DNA from: Sulfurimonas sp.
GTDB taxonomy: Bacteria > Campylobacterota > Campylobacteria > Campylobacterales > Sulfurimonadaceae
Direction: 5' to 3'
Length of the DNA: 44,920 bases
Assembly (NCBI GenBank): GCA_002899765.1
Contig: PPDH01000025.1
Span: 151,984 to 196,903 of the forward strand
In this document: positions 1-7,085 of the stretch, one piece after another
How positions within the stretch are numbered: position 1 is the stretch's first letter
Layout of the letters: every line of letters begins with the position of its first letter
The notes under the pieces: generated by a model
What the model was told of the DNA's origin: nothing
The model's database searches: none
The model's input: the letters and a program-made list of their open reading frames with translations, nothing else
Program-made: the position numbers and the translations under genes

Positions 1-1
1 A

Positions 2-73
2 ACTGAAAAATACATGTCAATAGATATGACAAATGCTGAGAGAATACCGCTACTACCGAATGTAACACTATAA
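2..73 (+). CDS. C-terminal end of a gene that begins before the window
   Basis: An open frame runs from the window edge to a TAA at 71-73 and would encode the last 23 residues of a protein ending in PLLPNVTL. It is followed by a short gap and the next gene's ribosome binding site. No family can be named from so short a piece, and the frame could be open by chance. Confidence 0.3.
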   Translation, partial: TEKYMSIDMTNAERIPLLPNVTL

Positions 74-116
74 AATTAGGTGCGAAAGCTCAGTTATTTA
101 ATTAAAGGATTTTATT

Positions 117-662
117 ATGTCAAATGTAGATTTGGTTCAATTAACAGAGGAAACTAAAAAGTTATCGGCAATGGTTGTTGAAGATGAAAAAGTAGCTAAT
201 GAGCTTTTAAGTTCTACTTTTAGAAACTTTTTTTCTGATGTTAAGTCATACTTTGATGGGAAAGAGGCTTTAGAGGCTTACTCTAAATCAGCTCCGGATA
301 TTGTTTTTGTAGATATTATTATGGCTGGAATGGATGGAATAGAACTTTCACGTAAAATTCGTGAGATAAACCCTAATCAAATTATCATTGTTATTTCAGC
401 AAGCAATGATATAGAAAAAATATCTGAATCTATTGAAGTTGGAGTAAACAGTTTTATTCAAAAACCGATTGATACCAAAAAAATAATTGAGCTTTTATCA
501 AGCGTTGTATCTATGGTTAACAAAAAAAAGAAAATTGAGACAAAGACATTTTCAATTTCTCTTCCATTAGATATATATTAAACGGTAAATGACAATGCAA
601 AAGCTGAGAGTATCTCTAAAAATGCGGTAATCATAAGAGCTCTTCGCAATTTTTACGAATAA
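117..662 (+). pseudogene. Response regulator: CheY-like receiver with C-terminal ribbon-helix-helix domain, interrupted by in-frame TAA
   Basis: Residues 15-135 form a CheY-like receiver. The acidic pair follows VVE (VVEDEK), the phospho-acceptor Asp lies in DIVFVDIIMAGMDG, the Thr/Ser position is in VISAS, and the Lys is in QKPID. A Lys-rich linker leads to FSISLPLDIY, then TAA at 579-581. The same frame continues for 26 codons to TAA at 660-662 with TVNDNAKAESISK and then IIRALRNFYE. Joined, the strand, the turn and two helices fit a CopG/Arc ribbon-helix-helix DNA-binding domain. The stop removes both helices, so the shortened product could be phosphorylated but should not bind DNA in this way. 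The ATG has an AAAGGA site upstream. A receiver with this output domain is unusual. Whether the stop is real is doubtful given eight more like it in the window. Confidence 0.75.
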
Positions 663-669
663 ATCTCTT

Positions 670-741
670 TTATTTACTGAGTTTTGGCAATTTTATATTT
701 TATTAAGAAATAAATCTATATAATTTCGGCTCAGTAAATAA
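670..741. repeat. 12-bp inverted repeat around the tRNA-Glu promoter
   Basis: TTATTTACTGAG at 670-681 is the exact reverse complement of CTCAGTAAATAA at 730-741, with 48 bp between the arms. A TATAAT box lies inside at 719-724, about 30 bp before the tRNA. The right arm therefore sits in the 5' leader and the left arm upstream of the promoter. It may be an operator or a chance or relic repeat. Confidence 0.6.
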
Positions 742-752
742 GACTGTTCAGT

Positions 753-827
753 GGCCCCGTCGTCTAGCGGTAAGGATCCATGGTTTTCATCCATGTTACA
801 GGAGTTCGATTCTCCTCGGGGTCACCA
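753..827 (+). tRNA. tRNA-Glu (anticodon UUC)
   Basis: A 7-bp acceptor stem (GGCCCCG with CGGGGTC, one G-U pair) and a 5-bp anticodon stem (CATGG/CCATG) around the loop TTTTCAT place TTC at the anticodon. The T arm carries GTTCGAT between AGGA-type stem strands, followed by discriminator A and an encoded CCA at 825-827. It reads glutamate codons GAA and GAG. It lies next to glnS and a GluRS paralogue, so three genes concerned with Glu/Gln tRNAs are clustered here. A TATAAT box at 719-724 is the likely promoter. Confidence 0.97.
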
Positions 828-874
828 CTTCACCAACTAAAAACAATCACAAATAGATTATATATTTGCACCCA

Positions 875-3130
875 TTATTTTAACTTCTGTGCAACAAGTT
901 CATTTACCACTTTTGGGTTTGCTTTGCCATCTGTAGCTTTTAGAACCTGCCCTACAAAAAAACCAAGTAGATTAGTGTTCCCTGCTCTAAACTTTTCTAC
1001 ATTGTCCGGATTTTTTGCAATTATCTCATCGATAATAGGTTCGATTACGCTCGTGTCACTTATTTGAATAAGTCCTTTGGCTTCAACTATTTGAGTAGGA
1101 TTTTCTCCGCTTTTTACCATCTCTTCAAAAACTTCTTTAGCTATTTTGTTTGAAATGGTGCCATTATCTAGAATTTTTACAAGCTCAGCTATCTGAGCTG
1201 GATTAAATTGAAGCTCATCTATCTCTTTTTCTTTGAGTTCTCTTGCAACCTCATTTGCTACTAGGTTTGCAATAGTTATAGGTGAGTTGTTAGCTGATAG
1301 CGTATCTTCATAAAAAGAAGATAATTTATTATCTCTAGCTAAGATCTCTGCAACCATACTATTTAGTTTAAGTTCAGTCGTGTATTTGTTAAATAGAGCC
1401 TGTTCATGCTCACTCATAGGTTCTGTTTCACCCTCTATTTGAACTTTTTTTGGTTGAGTTCTTCTTGTTGTTAAAGGTTTCTGCTGCTTCTCTTTTTTCC
1501 CCCAAGAATCTTTTAGACCTACTATTTTGTTAAATACAGGGTTTGCATCTGTATAGTCTATTGGATCAGCATAAAAGTACCCTTCCCTTTCAAACTGGAA
1601 CCTCACATCTGGCTTCTCTGTTATAACTGCAGGCTCAATAAGAGCATTTTTTATGATTTTTAAAGAATCAGGATTGAGATCCTCTATACTTTGTGGGTTT
1701 TCGCAAGAATAGAGTCTGTCATATAGTCTTACCTCTACTTTTTTAGCAGATACGGCATCTACCCACTGAATAGCACTTTTTACTTTTATACCGCTTGTGT
1801 CTTGTCCGCTTTTAGACTCGGGGTTATATTCTGCTATTATCTCGGTTATATTGCCATTTCTATCTTTTTTAATTTCTTTACATGTGATAATATAAGCATG
1901 CTTAAGACGAACAGCTTGAGTAAGCGTTAGACGGTAATAACCTTCTGGCGGATTTTCTGAGAAGTCTTCTCGCTCTATGTATATCTCTTTTGAGAAAGGT
2001 ACTTTTCTTGCCCCCTCTTTAGGTACGTCATCCGGGTAGTACGGTGCGTCAAGTTCTTCACTGCCTTCATAGTTCTCTATGGTTACTTTTAAAGGGTCAA
2101 GCACACACATGACACGTGGCACTTTTGTGTTTAGATCATCTCTAATACAAAACTCAAGCTGTGAAAAATCAACAGTGGAGTTTGCTTTTGCTATACCGAT
2201 TTGATCGCAGAAGTTTAAAATAGATTCGGGAGTGTAACCTCTTCTTCTAAAACCTGCGATAGTAGGAAGACGAGGATCATCCCATCCGCTTACTCTTTTT
2301 TCATTGACTAATTCCAGAAGCTTTCTTTTGCTCATGACAGTATAGTTAATCCCAAGTCTTGCGAACTCATGTTGATAAGGGCGTGGCGGTTCGAGTTTAA
2401 GCGTATCTAACACCCAGTCATAGATATCACGGTTGTTTTCAAACTCTAACGTACAGATAGAGTGAGTTACACCTTCAATATAATCAGAGAGACAGTGGCC
2501 AAAGTCATACATAGGGTAAATTGCCCACTTATCCCCTGCTCTATAGTGATGCGCATGACGTATGCGGTATAAAAGAGGATCACGCATCTTCATATTTGGA
2601 GCAGACATGTCAATCTTGGCACGAAGAACATGTGCACCGTCTTTAAACTCGCCGTTTTTCATTCTCTCTAAAAGGTCTAGGTTCTCTTCGACGCTGCGCT
2701 TGGCATATTCACTGCGACGCCCTGATTCTGTGACAGTACCGCGGTATTCGCGCATAGTCTCTTCATCCAAGCTGTCAACATAAGCTTTGCCCATTTTGAC
2801 AAGTTCAACTGCCCAATCATAAAGTTTCTCAAAATAATCAGATGTATAACGTACATCACCCTCCCACTTAAATCCAAGCCACTCAACAGCATCTTTAAGC
2901 GCTTCAACGTATCTTGTGTCTTCTGTAGTCGGGTTTGTATCGTCCATTCTAAGGTTGCAGTAACCGTTATAATCACGAGCTATACCGAAATTTATAGCGA
3001 TAGATTTAGCATGTCCGATATGAGGGAAGCCGTTTGGCTCTGGAGGGAATCTTGTGATAATATTTTTGTATTTGCCTGATTTTAGGTCTTTTTCAACTAT
3101 TGTGCGTAAAAAATCTTTGTGTTCACTCAT
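875..3130 (-). CDS. glnS: Glutaminyl-tRNA synthetase fused to a C-terminal YqeY/GatB-like domain
   Basis: This class I synthetase charges tRNA-Gln with glutamine in the cytoplasm. The HIGH region PPEPNGFPHIGH is at residues 29-40 and the KMSKS-type motif VMSKRK at about 265-270. An anticodon-binding beta-barrel region follows to about residue 570. A Lys-rich linker then leads to a helical YqeY/GatB-tail domain from about residue 600 to 751. The whole is about 200 residues longer than the E. coli enzyme. Such GlnRS-YqeY fusions are known, for example in Deinococcus. Most Campylobacterota instead make Gln-tRNA through misacylation and GatCAB, so this gene looks acquired. It is divergent from a GluRS paralogue whose catalytic motifs are damaged. 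The ATG at 3130 begins just before the conserved N-terminus. Confidence 0.95.
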   Translation of the reverse strand: MSEHKDFLRTIVEKDLKSGKYKNIITRFPPEPNGFPHIGHAKSIAINFGIARDYNGYCNLRMDDTNPTTEDTRYVEALKDAVEWLGFKWEGDVRYTSDYFEKLYDWAVELVKMGKAYVDSLDEETMREYRGTVTESGRRSEYAKRSVEENLDLLERMKNGEFKDGAHVLRAKIDMSAPNMKMRDPLLYRIRHAHHYRAGDKWAIYPMYDFGHCLSDYIEGVTHSICTLEFENNRDIYDWVLDTLKLEPPRPYQHEFARLGINYTVMSKRKLLELVNEKRVSGWDDPRLPTIAGFRRRGYTPESILNFCDQIGIAKANSTVDFSQLEFCIRDDLNTKVPRVMCVLDPLKVTIENYEGSEELDAPYYPDDVPKEGARKVPFSKEIYIEREDFSENPPEGYYRLTLTQAVRLKHAYIITCKEIKKDRNGNITEIIAEYNPESKSGQDTSGIKVKSAIQWVDAVSAKKVEVRLYDRLYSCENPQSIEDLNPDSLKIIKNALIEPAVITEKPDVRFQFEREGYFYADPIDYTDANPVFNKIVGLKDSWGKKEKQQKPLTTRRTQPKKVQIEGETEPMSEHEQALFNKYTTELKLNSMVAEILARDNKLSSFYEDTLSANNSPITIANLVANEVARELKEKEIDELQFNPAQIAELVKILDNGTISNKIAKEVFEEMVKSGENPTQIVEAKGLIQISDTSVIEPIIDEIIAKNPDNVEKFRAGNTNLLGFFVGQVLKATDGKANPKVVNELVAQKLK

Positions 3131-3175
3131 TACTTACTAAACCTTTGTTTAAAACTTTTATTAAGAATTGTATTT

Positions 3176-3207
3176 TATCAAATTGGAGCTTTAGCTAAAA
3201 CTTGATA
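3176..3207. promoter_or_regulatory. Imperfect palindrome in the glnS/gltX2 divergent intergenic region
   Basis: TATCAA at 3176-3181 and TTGATA at 3202-3207 end a 32-bp near-palindrome centred on AGCT-TT-AGCT. Twelve of 15 arm positions pair. It lies in the 109-bp space between the two divergent synthetase genes, where a shared operator would be expected. No regulator is identified. Confidence 0.35.
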
Positions 3208-3239
3208 GAATTCCAAAATCACATTATACAGGAATAGAA

Positions 3240-4514
3240 ATGCTAAGATTTGCGTTTAGCCCGACTAGCGATATGAACATTGGTGATTTAAGAGTTGCCT
3301 TATTGAACTATATTGTCTCAAAGCAGAGAGGCGAAGGCTTAATCGTTCGCATAGAAGATATGGATAAAGAGAGAAGTATAGAGCAAAAAGAGCAAGAGAT
3401 AGTTGGTATTTTGGAACTTTTCGAGATTGAGTACTCTCATGTTGTTTATCAAAGCCAAAATTTTCGTTTTCATACAGCGATGGCACTGCAACTTTTGCAT
3501 GAAGCTAAAGCGTTTAACTGTTTTTGTTCACCCGATTGGCTTGAAAAAAAGAGAGAAGAAGCCAAAAACAACAAAGAAGCATACAAATATGATGATGCTT
3601 GCGCAGACTTGCCTGACGAACTTGTAATCGACAATGAAAATCCATTTACAGTCAGAATAAAAAAGTCGCAAGAACCGATAGTCATAAAAGACTATATTAA
3701 AGGTGAGATGATTTTCAAGCCTCAAGATTTGGAGAGTTTCATTATAATGAGCGAGGATAAGAGACCGACTTACAGCTTTGCCTGCGGGATTGATGATATG
3801 CTCGGCGATATATCTTTAATAATCCGTGATGAAGAACATGTCAGCAATGCACCGAAAGAGGATTTGATTCGAACATCGCTTGGTTATGAAAAGAAAATTG
3901 AATATGCTCATCTATCTGATATATTGAGTGAAAATGATGCTTTAAGCGTTAAGTGGCTTCTTGAAGAGGGTTACCTGCCATCGGCTATAGCAAACTACCT
4001 TATACTGATAGGAAACAAGCCGCCAAAAAAAATCTTTCATCTAGCAGAAGCCATAGAGTGGTTTGATTTGAAAAATATAGCAAAGTCCCCTGAGTGTTTT
4101 GATATAAATATGCTCAAATATATAAACACAGAACATATAAAAATGCTTGAGCCAAAAGAGCTCTCTCGTTATGTTGGTTTCGCCGATGAAGAGATAGGAG
4201 CGCTTGCTAAAATTTACCTAGAAGAATCAAATACGACGAAAGATTTAAAATCTAAAATAGAGCAGATATTTTCACAAAAAACAGTTCCTGATGAGTTTAA
4301 AGAATCAGCGGAGATACTTGCAAAAACTATTAAGAGTGCGCCCTATTTTGAAGAGTATGAGGATTTTAAAAACTTTATAATGAAAGAATCAGGGCTCAAA
4401 GGCAAGAATTTTTTTAAACCTCTGAGACTTCTTTTAACAGGAAGTGAACATGGACCCGATATTGCGTTGGTGTATAAATATATTAAAAATTATATAGGAG
4501 AAATCGTAAAATGA
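3240..4514 (+). CDS. gltX2: Divergent glutamyl-tRNA synthetase paralogue lacking the KMSKS loop
   Basis: Overall this is a 424-residue class I GluRS resembling the second GluRS of epsilonproteobacteria, which in Helicobacter charges tRNA-Gln with glutamate. The HIGH region near residues 7-17 reads SPTSDMNIGDL, where SPTG-(x)2-HIG would be expected, so the His is replaced by Asn. After the HL that precedes the ATP-binding loop, the sequence jumps to SENDALSVKWLLEEG. About ten residues that normally hold K(M/I)SKR are missing, although both flanks are well conserved. The rest, including the C-terminal FKPLRLLLTG segment, is intact. The enzyme is probably unable to activate glutamate efficiently and may be decaying, or repurposed, because a GlnRS is encoded next door. 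Its stop overlaps the yggT start. Confidence 0.85.
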   Translation: MLRFAFSPTSDMNIGDLRVALLNYIVSKQRGEGLIVRIEDMDKERSIEQKEQEIVGILELFEIEYSHVVYQSQNFRFHTAMALQLLHEAKAFNCFCSPDWLEKKREEAKNNKEAYKYDDACADLPDELVIDNENPFTVRIKKSQEPIVIKDYIKGEMIFKPQDLESFIIMSEDKRPTYSFACGIDDMLGDISLIIRDEEHVSNAPKEDLIRTSLGYEKKIEYAHLSDILSENDALSVKWLLEEGYLPSAIANYLILIGNKPPKKIFHLAEAIEWFDLKNIAKSPECFDINMLKYINTEHIKMLEPKELSRYVGFADEEIGALAKIYLEESNTTKDLKSKIEQIFSQKTVPDEFKESAEILAKTIKSAPYFEEYEDFKNFIMKESGLKGKNFFKPLRLLLTGSEHGPDIALVYKYIKNYIGEIVK

Positions 4515-4795
4515 GTATTTTAATAGAGATAGTTCAAGGCATCGGAGCGATAGCTCTTACGTTTATCAATATATACATGTGGGTTGTTATCATAACGGCT
4601 CTGCTTGGTTTTGTAAATCCTGACCCATTCAATCCAATTGTTCAGTTTTTGTATAGAATAACAAATCCTGCATATGCGCTTGTAAAAAGGTACATAAGGA
4701 CAAATTTCAATGGTCTTGATTTGGCGTCGCTGATAATTATAGTAGGACTGCAGATAATCATCGTTTTTCTTTGTGCTCTTTTGCGCGCTCTTTAG
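4511..4795 (+). CDS. YggT family membrane protein
   Basis: This 94-residue integral membrane protein has two hydrophobic segments, about residues 5-35 and 68-92. Between them is the YggT signature: proline-rich NPDPFNPIVQFLYRITNP, then a basic stretch KRYIR. Family members are inner-membrane proteins of poorly known role, linked in some bacteria to osmotic tolerance or placement of division proteins. The ATG overlaps the TGA of gltX2 (ATGA), so the two are translationally coupled. Confidence 0.85.
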   Translation: MSILIEIVQGIGAIALTFINIYMWVVIITALLGFVNPDPFNPIVQFLYRITNPAYALVKRYIRTNFNGLDLASLIIIVGLQIIIVFLCALLRAL

Positions 4796-4811
4796 GAGTG
4801 CGTGAAAACTT

Positions 4812-5297
4812 CTACTCTTTTTTGTATTTTATAACCCTTGAAGATGATGTATTGTCATCAAGAGTAAGATTTATTGTGTCTGATTGTTCAAATGCAACAA
4901 GATAGTATTGATTCCAGTCGTTTTTTGTATCGACTAGATGAGAAAATTGATTTTCTTGAGGCAATTTTTCTACCTTGAGAGGCAGTTTTGAGTTTAATTT
5001 AAGCCTCATGTCTGCATCCTTTGGATTTTTCTGGTTATAAAGCTCTTTGGACTCTTTTGTAAACATAAATACAAAAAAGTACTCATTTTGATTGAATGAT
5101 TTTGGATAGACTTCATTTAAATATATTACGGAAAAAATACCGCTTATCTTGCCATCTTTTGATACAATTTTTGAGCTTTGCAGACTAGATGCGCTTAACT
5201 CCTGATCCCTATCCATAGCAAACCCAAAAAAAGCGTCTTTGTTAGAACAACCACTAAAAAATAGTAAAATAGTAAAAATAGTAAAAATAATTTTCAT
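4812..5297 (-). CDS. Putative lipoprotein of unknown function
   Basis: The 161-residue product starts with a short basic and hydrophobic signal ending in a lipobox (LFFSGC), which predicts lipidation at Cys17. The mature part is polar, with mixed charge and no recognisable catalytic motif. It is convergent with yggT and divergent from mobB. No family is recognised. Confidence 0.7.
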   Translation of the reverse strand: MKIIFTIFTILLFFSGCSNKDAFFGFAMDRDQELSASSLQSSKIVSKDGKISGIFSVIYLNEVYPKSFNQNEYFFVFMFTKESKELYNQKNPKDADMRLKLNSKLPLKVEKLPQENQFSHLVDTKNDWNQYYLVAFEQSDTINLTLDDNTSSSRVIKYKKE

Positions 5298-5359
5298 TCA
5301 AATTCCTCTAAATAATCGCAGAATTATATCTTATTAAACAAGTTTTTAACGACTATTTT

Positions 5360-5365
5360 GTATAA
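5360..5365 (+). promoter_or_regulatory. -10 box for mobB
   Basis: A perfect TATAAT lies 29 bp ahead of the chosen TTG start. It overlaps the region that a longer upstream TTG start (5358) would use, which argues against that longer start. Confidence 0.6.
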
Positions 5366-5393
5366 TCACTTAAATTTAAACAAAGTAATAAAA

Positions 5394-5897
5394 TTGAAAA
5401 AAAGATTAGCAGTTGCATTTACCGGTCCGTCAAACAGCGGAAAAACGACACTTATTTTAAAAGTTGCCAGAAAACTTATTCATGACTTTAAAAAAGAGGT
5501 TGCTATTATTAAGCATGACCCAAAAGACAAAGCTCGTTTTGATGTTGAAGGAAAAGATAGCTACAAGTTTTCAGACTTGGGCGCGGAGGTTATTGTGACC
5601 TCTCCAAATCGAACCACCTACTTTTCACAAAAGCACAAAGAACTTGATGAAATGATCAGGCTTTTTAATGACTTCGACATCTTGCTGGTTGAAGGGCTAA
5701 AGAACCTGCCTCTTCCAAGAATAAGCGTATTCAGGAACGAGCTAGATAGTGACTACTTCCCTTACATGGATGCTTTAGCAACTGATGGAAGCATAAACTT
5801 CAGTGACTATGAACTACCCAAAAATGTAGATATTCTCGACATTAACAACTGCGAAGATGTAATAGAGTGGATATTTAAAAATGCAAAGGAAGTGTAA
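5394..5897 (+). CDS. mobB: Molybdopterin-guanine dinucleotide biosynthesis adaptor MobB
   Basis: A GTP-binding adaptor that helps convert molybdopterin into the guanine-dinucleotide cofactor of molybdoenzymes. The N-terminus holds the P-loop GPSNSGKTT. It is followed by [20 protein letters not shown], the typical MobB stretch where KH(T/D) and D.EGKDS are conserved, and later [14 protein letters not shown]. The start is placed at TTG 5394, giving 167 residues and beginning [11 protein letters not shown], because an earlier in-frame TTG sits on the -10 box. The gene lies upstream of fbp with a 5-bp gap. The order mobB-fbp-small Cys protein-metG is, as I recall, shared with Campylobacter. Confidence 0.9.
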   Translation: MKKRLAVAFTGPSNSGKTTLILKVARKLIHDFKKEVAIIKHDPKDKARFDVEGKDSYKFSDLGAEVIVTSPNRTTYFSQKHKELDEMIRLFNDFDILLVEGLKNLPLPRISVFRNELDSDYFPYMDALATDGSINFSDYELPKNVDILDINNCEDVIEWIFKNAKEV

Positions 5898-5902
5898 GCG
5901 AG

Positions 5903-6742
5903 ATGACTGATATATTTAGTGCTATACAGAGAACGGCTATTAGAATTAAAGATGCGATTGATACGAAAGATATCGGTTATTCACAGCAGGAGAACAGCTC
6001 CGGCGAGACGCAGCTTCAGCTTGATATAAAGTGTGATATGATTATTGAAGAGGAGTTCTCGAACGTAGCGTCTATCCATACGATTGCAAGTGAAGAGAAA
6101 GAAAAAGAGCTCATGTTGCATAAAGAGGGAAGATACTTTATTGCCTATGACCCGCTTGACGGCTCCTCTTTAATAGATGTTAATCTTAGTGTAGGTTCAA
6201 TTTTCGGTATATACGAAAATGGTTTTGGAGCGCAAAATATGGTTGCTTCATGCTACGTAGTTTTTGGACCTCGCGTAGAGATGGTTTTTGCGCATAACAA
6301 AGCAAAACTTCATCTGCTTCAAGGCACAGAGTTTGAGTTTGTAAAAGAGATCCGTCTTAATGAAAAAGGCAAGCTAAACGCACCTGGCGGGACACAGCAG
6401 AACTGGAAACCTTACCACAAAGAGCTGGTAGACAGCTTTTTTGCCGAGGTTTATCGTCTGCGATACTCCGGCGGAATGGTGCCGGATCTGCACCAGATTC
6501 TTCTAAAAGGCGGCGGGCTTTTTAGTTATCCGGGAACTTCCGACAAGCCAGATGGCAAACTTCGCAAACTTTTTGAGGTATTTCCTTTTGCATTTATCTT
6601 CAAAACTGCCGGCGGTGAGGCGATTGATGGCAAAAAAGATCTGATGGAACTCGATTTTGCACATATACATGACACATCGCCATGTTTTTTCGGCTCCAAA
6701 TATGAGATGCAAAGAGTAAAAGAAGTCTATGCAAACAACTGA
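5903..6742 (+). CDS. fbp: Fructose-1,6-bisphosphatase, class I
   Basis: Hydrolyses fructose 1,6-bisphosphate to fructose 6-phosphate in gluconeogenesis, which an autotroph fixing CO2 by the reverse TCA cycle needs for sugar synthesis. Metal-binding motifs are visible: ASEEKE near residue 63, DPLDGSS near residue 92, and the substrate-loop [14 protein letters not shown] near residue 186. GGEAIDG near residue 233 is followed by the closing Glu/Asp region. The product is 279 residues, slightly shorter than the usual 330. It overlaps the following small gene by 14 bp. Confidence 0.95.
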   Translation: MTDIFSAIQRTAIRIKDAIDTKDIGYSQQENSSGETQLQLDIKCDMIIEEEFSNVASIHTIASEEKEKELMLHKEGRYFIAYDPLDGSSLIDVNLSVGSIFGIYENGFGAQNMVASCYVVFGPRVEMVFAHNKAKLHLLQGTEFEFVKEIRLNEKGKLNAPGGTQQNWKPYHKELVDSFFAEVYRLRYSGGMVPDLHQILLKGGGLFSYPGTSDKPDGKLRKLFEVFPFAFIFKTAGGEAIDGKKDLMELDFAHIHDTSPCFFGSKYEMQRVKEVYANN

Positions 6743-6935
6743 TGTTGTAGAGATGGACAAATTTGAGCTTTATCTTGATGAGATGATAGAGAAGCTGCAT
6801 AGATGTCAAAAAGAGAAGCCCTCGGCAAGCTGCAGCAGTTGCAAGCTCTATTTAGATTGTGAGCTAAGAAGCAACTATGTAAAAGCGGTTTACAATAGTA
6901 TGTCTAAGGGTGATACCGGCGGATTTGAATTTTGA
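6729..6935 (+). CDS. Small cysteine-containing protein between fbp and metG
   Basis: Up to 68 residues, or 60 from the in-frame ATG at 6753 (MDKFELYLD). Four cysteines occur as HRCQ, CSSC and LDCEL, suggesting a small metal site. It ends [10 protein letters not shown]. No function is known to me, but a small protein of this kind occupies this position in related genomes. Its last 33 bp are repeated exactly 140 bp downstream. The second copy continues into a TAA joined to metG's ribosome binding site, which looks like the ancestral gene end. Confidence 0.75.
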   Translation: MQTTDVVEMDKFELYLDEMIEKLHRCQKEKPSASCSSCKLYLDCELRSNYVKAVYNSMSKGDTGGFEF

Positions 6936-7073
6936 TATACTTGCTTAAAAAAATCTGACGCTTTAGCGTCAAGCTTTAGTGCCACAGCGGCTAGCGTAGC
7001 TAAGCGGGACTTGTTCCGATTAGCGTTGTAATCAAAATTGTGTCTAAGGGTGATACCGGCGGATTTGAATTTT
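6901..7073. repeat. 33-bp direct repeats enclosing a 107-bp structured element
   Basis: Positions 6901-6933 and 7041-7073 are identical. The 107 bp between them contain GACGCT-TT-AGCGTC (6957-6970), a TAGC-GTA-GCTA hairpin (6992-7002) and GATTA/TAATC. ATTTTGAT (6929-6936) and ATCAAAAT (7031-7038) form 8-bp terminal inverted repeats at the element's ends. The best reading is a small non-coding mobile or REP-like element inserted at the end of the small Cys gene with duplication of the target. Confidence 0.7.
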
Positions 7074-7085
7074 AAGGAGAAAAAA

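Noticed and set aside
780-1067. A plus-strand protein gene covering tRNA-Glu and the end of glnS
   Set aside because: The open frame begins inside the tRNA and is antisense to the conserved YqeY-like domain. It has no ribosome binding site.
5358-5393. An earlier TTG start for mobB
   Set aside because: It coincides with the TATAAT promoter box, adds 12 residues not typical of MobB, and lacks an SD.
7038-7085. A longer N-terminus for metG starting at the TTG before the second direct repeat
   Set aside because: The added residues are the out-of-frame translation of the repeated end of the previous gene. TTG 7086 has AAGGAGA correctly spaced and gives the normal SKYITTPIYYVNG start.
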